Assembly: GCA_946479905.1 (NCBI GenBank)
Contig: CAMLIA010000262.1
Location: 1-5,007, forward strand
Origin: an uncultured Frankiales bacterium
Lineage (GTDB): Bacteria > Actinomycetota > Actinomycetes > Mycobacteriales > SCTD01
Direction: 5' to 3'
Length of the DNA stretch: 5,007 bases
A model generated the notes under the pieces. The model was not told the DNA's origin. It did not search any database and was given only the letters and a program-made list of their open reading frames with translations. Of the stretch, positions 4,505 through 5,007 are shown in pieces. Position 1 is the stretch's first letter. The number at the start of each line of letters is the position of its first letter. A program made the translations under genes and the position numbers.

Positions 4505-5007
4505 ACGAGGTCCTCCCAGCGGGCGACGGCGAGGCCGTGCGCCTCGGCGACCGGGGCGCTGGTCACCTGACCCTGAGCGGTGTTGATCCCCAGTGCCAGC
4601 GCGGGATCGGCCTGCGCCGCGGCCCGGATCCCGCGGTTCGCGATCTCCACGGCGTAGGGCAGCGTGACGTTGGTCAGGGCGTAGGTGGAGGTGTTCGGCA
4701 CCGCGCCCGGCATGTTCGCGACGCAGTAGAACAGCGACCCGTTCACCTCGTACGTCGGGTCGGAGTGCGTGGTGGGGTGCGTCGACTCGAAGCAGCCGCC
4801 CTGGTCGACGGAGATGTCGACGAGCACCGAGCCCGGCTTCATCGCCGCGACCAGCTCGTCGGTGACCAGCGTCGGGGCCTTCGCACCCGGCACCAGCACG
4901 GCGCCGATGACGAGGTCGGCGTCCACGCAGGCCCGTTCGATCTCGTAGGTGTTCGAGGCGACCGTCTGCATGTGGCCCTGGTAGATCCGGTCCACCTCAC
5001 GCAGCTT
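4501..5007 (-). CDS. ald: Alanine dehydrogenase, C-terminal part (runs off the right edge)
   Basis: The frame is open to the window edge and gives the last 168 residues. By alignment from memory with the 371-aa Mycobacterium tuberculosis Ald it starts near residue 203, so about 200 N-terminal residues lie outside. Ald reversibly deaminates L-alanine to pyruvate and ammonia with NAD (EC 1.4.1.1). Diagnostic segments, numbered within the fragment, are ADLVIGAVLVPGAKAP (30-45, NAD-binding domain), VDISVDQGGCFE (63-74), HSDPTY (81-86) and YCVANMPGAVPNTSTYAL (94-111). D68 and N98 correspond to D270 and N300 of the mycobacterial enzyme, both offset by 202, which supports a full-length active protein. 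The GTG at 4995 is an internal valine codon, not the start. The family includes pyridine nucleotide transhydrogenase alpha subunits, but the DQGGCFE and NMPGAVP motifs fit Ald better. Confidence 0.94.
   Translation of the reverse strand, partial: KLREVDRIYQGHMQTVASNTYEIERACVDADLVIGAVLVPGAKAPTLVTDELVAAMKPGSVLVDISVDQGGCFESTHPTTHSDPTYEVNGSLFYCVANMPGAVPNTSTYALTNVTLPYAVEIANRGIRAAAQADPALALGINTAQGQVTSAPVAEAHGLAVARWEDLV

Noticed and set aside
4494..4513. Stem GGACC/GGTCC across the apbE-ald stop codons as a bidirectional terminator
   Set aside because: Only 5 bp with a 10-base loop and no T-tract on either strand, so it is too weak to call.

Overview
The window is dense, very GC-rich bacterial DNA with strong third-position G/C bias, GTG starts and 4-base gene overlaps. 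Together with an actinobacterial-type ApbE, a mycobacterial-like alanine dehydrogenase and a Sec/lipobox solute-binding lipoprotein, this points to a high-GC Actinomycetota chromosome. The genus cannot be named from the sequence alone. No tRNA, rRNA, insertion sequence, integrase or CRISPR array was seen. Coding sequence fills nearly the whole window, and no gene-free stretch exceeds 110 bases.

Left part (1-752, + strand): two small soluble proteins of unknown function, 76 aa (57-287) and 119 aa (393-752). The second may be translationally coupled to a possible 23-codon leader ORF (325-396). It ends 6 bases before the stop codon of the convergent lipoprotein gene.

Centre (759-3693, - strand): a three-gene operon reading right to left: a TetR-family repressor, an alpha/beta hydrolase, and a periplasmic-binding-protein type I (Leu/Ile/Val-binding-like) lipoprotein. 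Both internal junctions are 4-base GTGA start/stop overlaps, so the genes are almost certainly co-transcribed and translationally coupled. Upstream of tetR lies a perfect 25-bp palindrome (3704-3728). It overlaps a candidate promoter -10 element and the edge of the tetR ribosome binding site, as expected for an autoregulatory TetR operator. The likely picture is a small-molecule-responsive module: the repressor senses a ligand, a cytoplasmic hydrolase acts on it or a relative, and a surface lipoprotein binds an extracellular solute. No transporter permease or ATPase gene is present in the window. The ligand is unknown.

Right part (3782-5007): a compact FAD:protein FMN transferase (ApbE family, + strand) is divergent from tetR and shares its 88-bp intergenic region and operator. 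It ends tail-to-tail with the C-terminal half of an alanine dehydrogenase gene (ald, - strand, running off the right edge). Their stop codons overlap within 4 bases. The most noteworthy items are the operator-promoter arrangement, the tetR-hydrolase-lipoprotein operon lacking transporter genes, and the possible leader ORF. Nothing in the window establishes a wholly new system.
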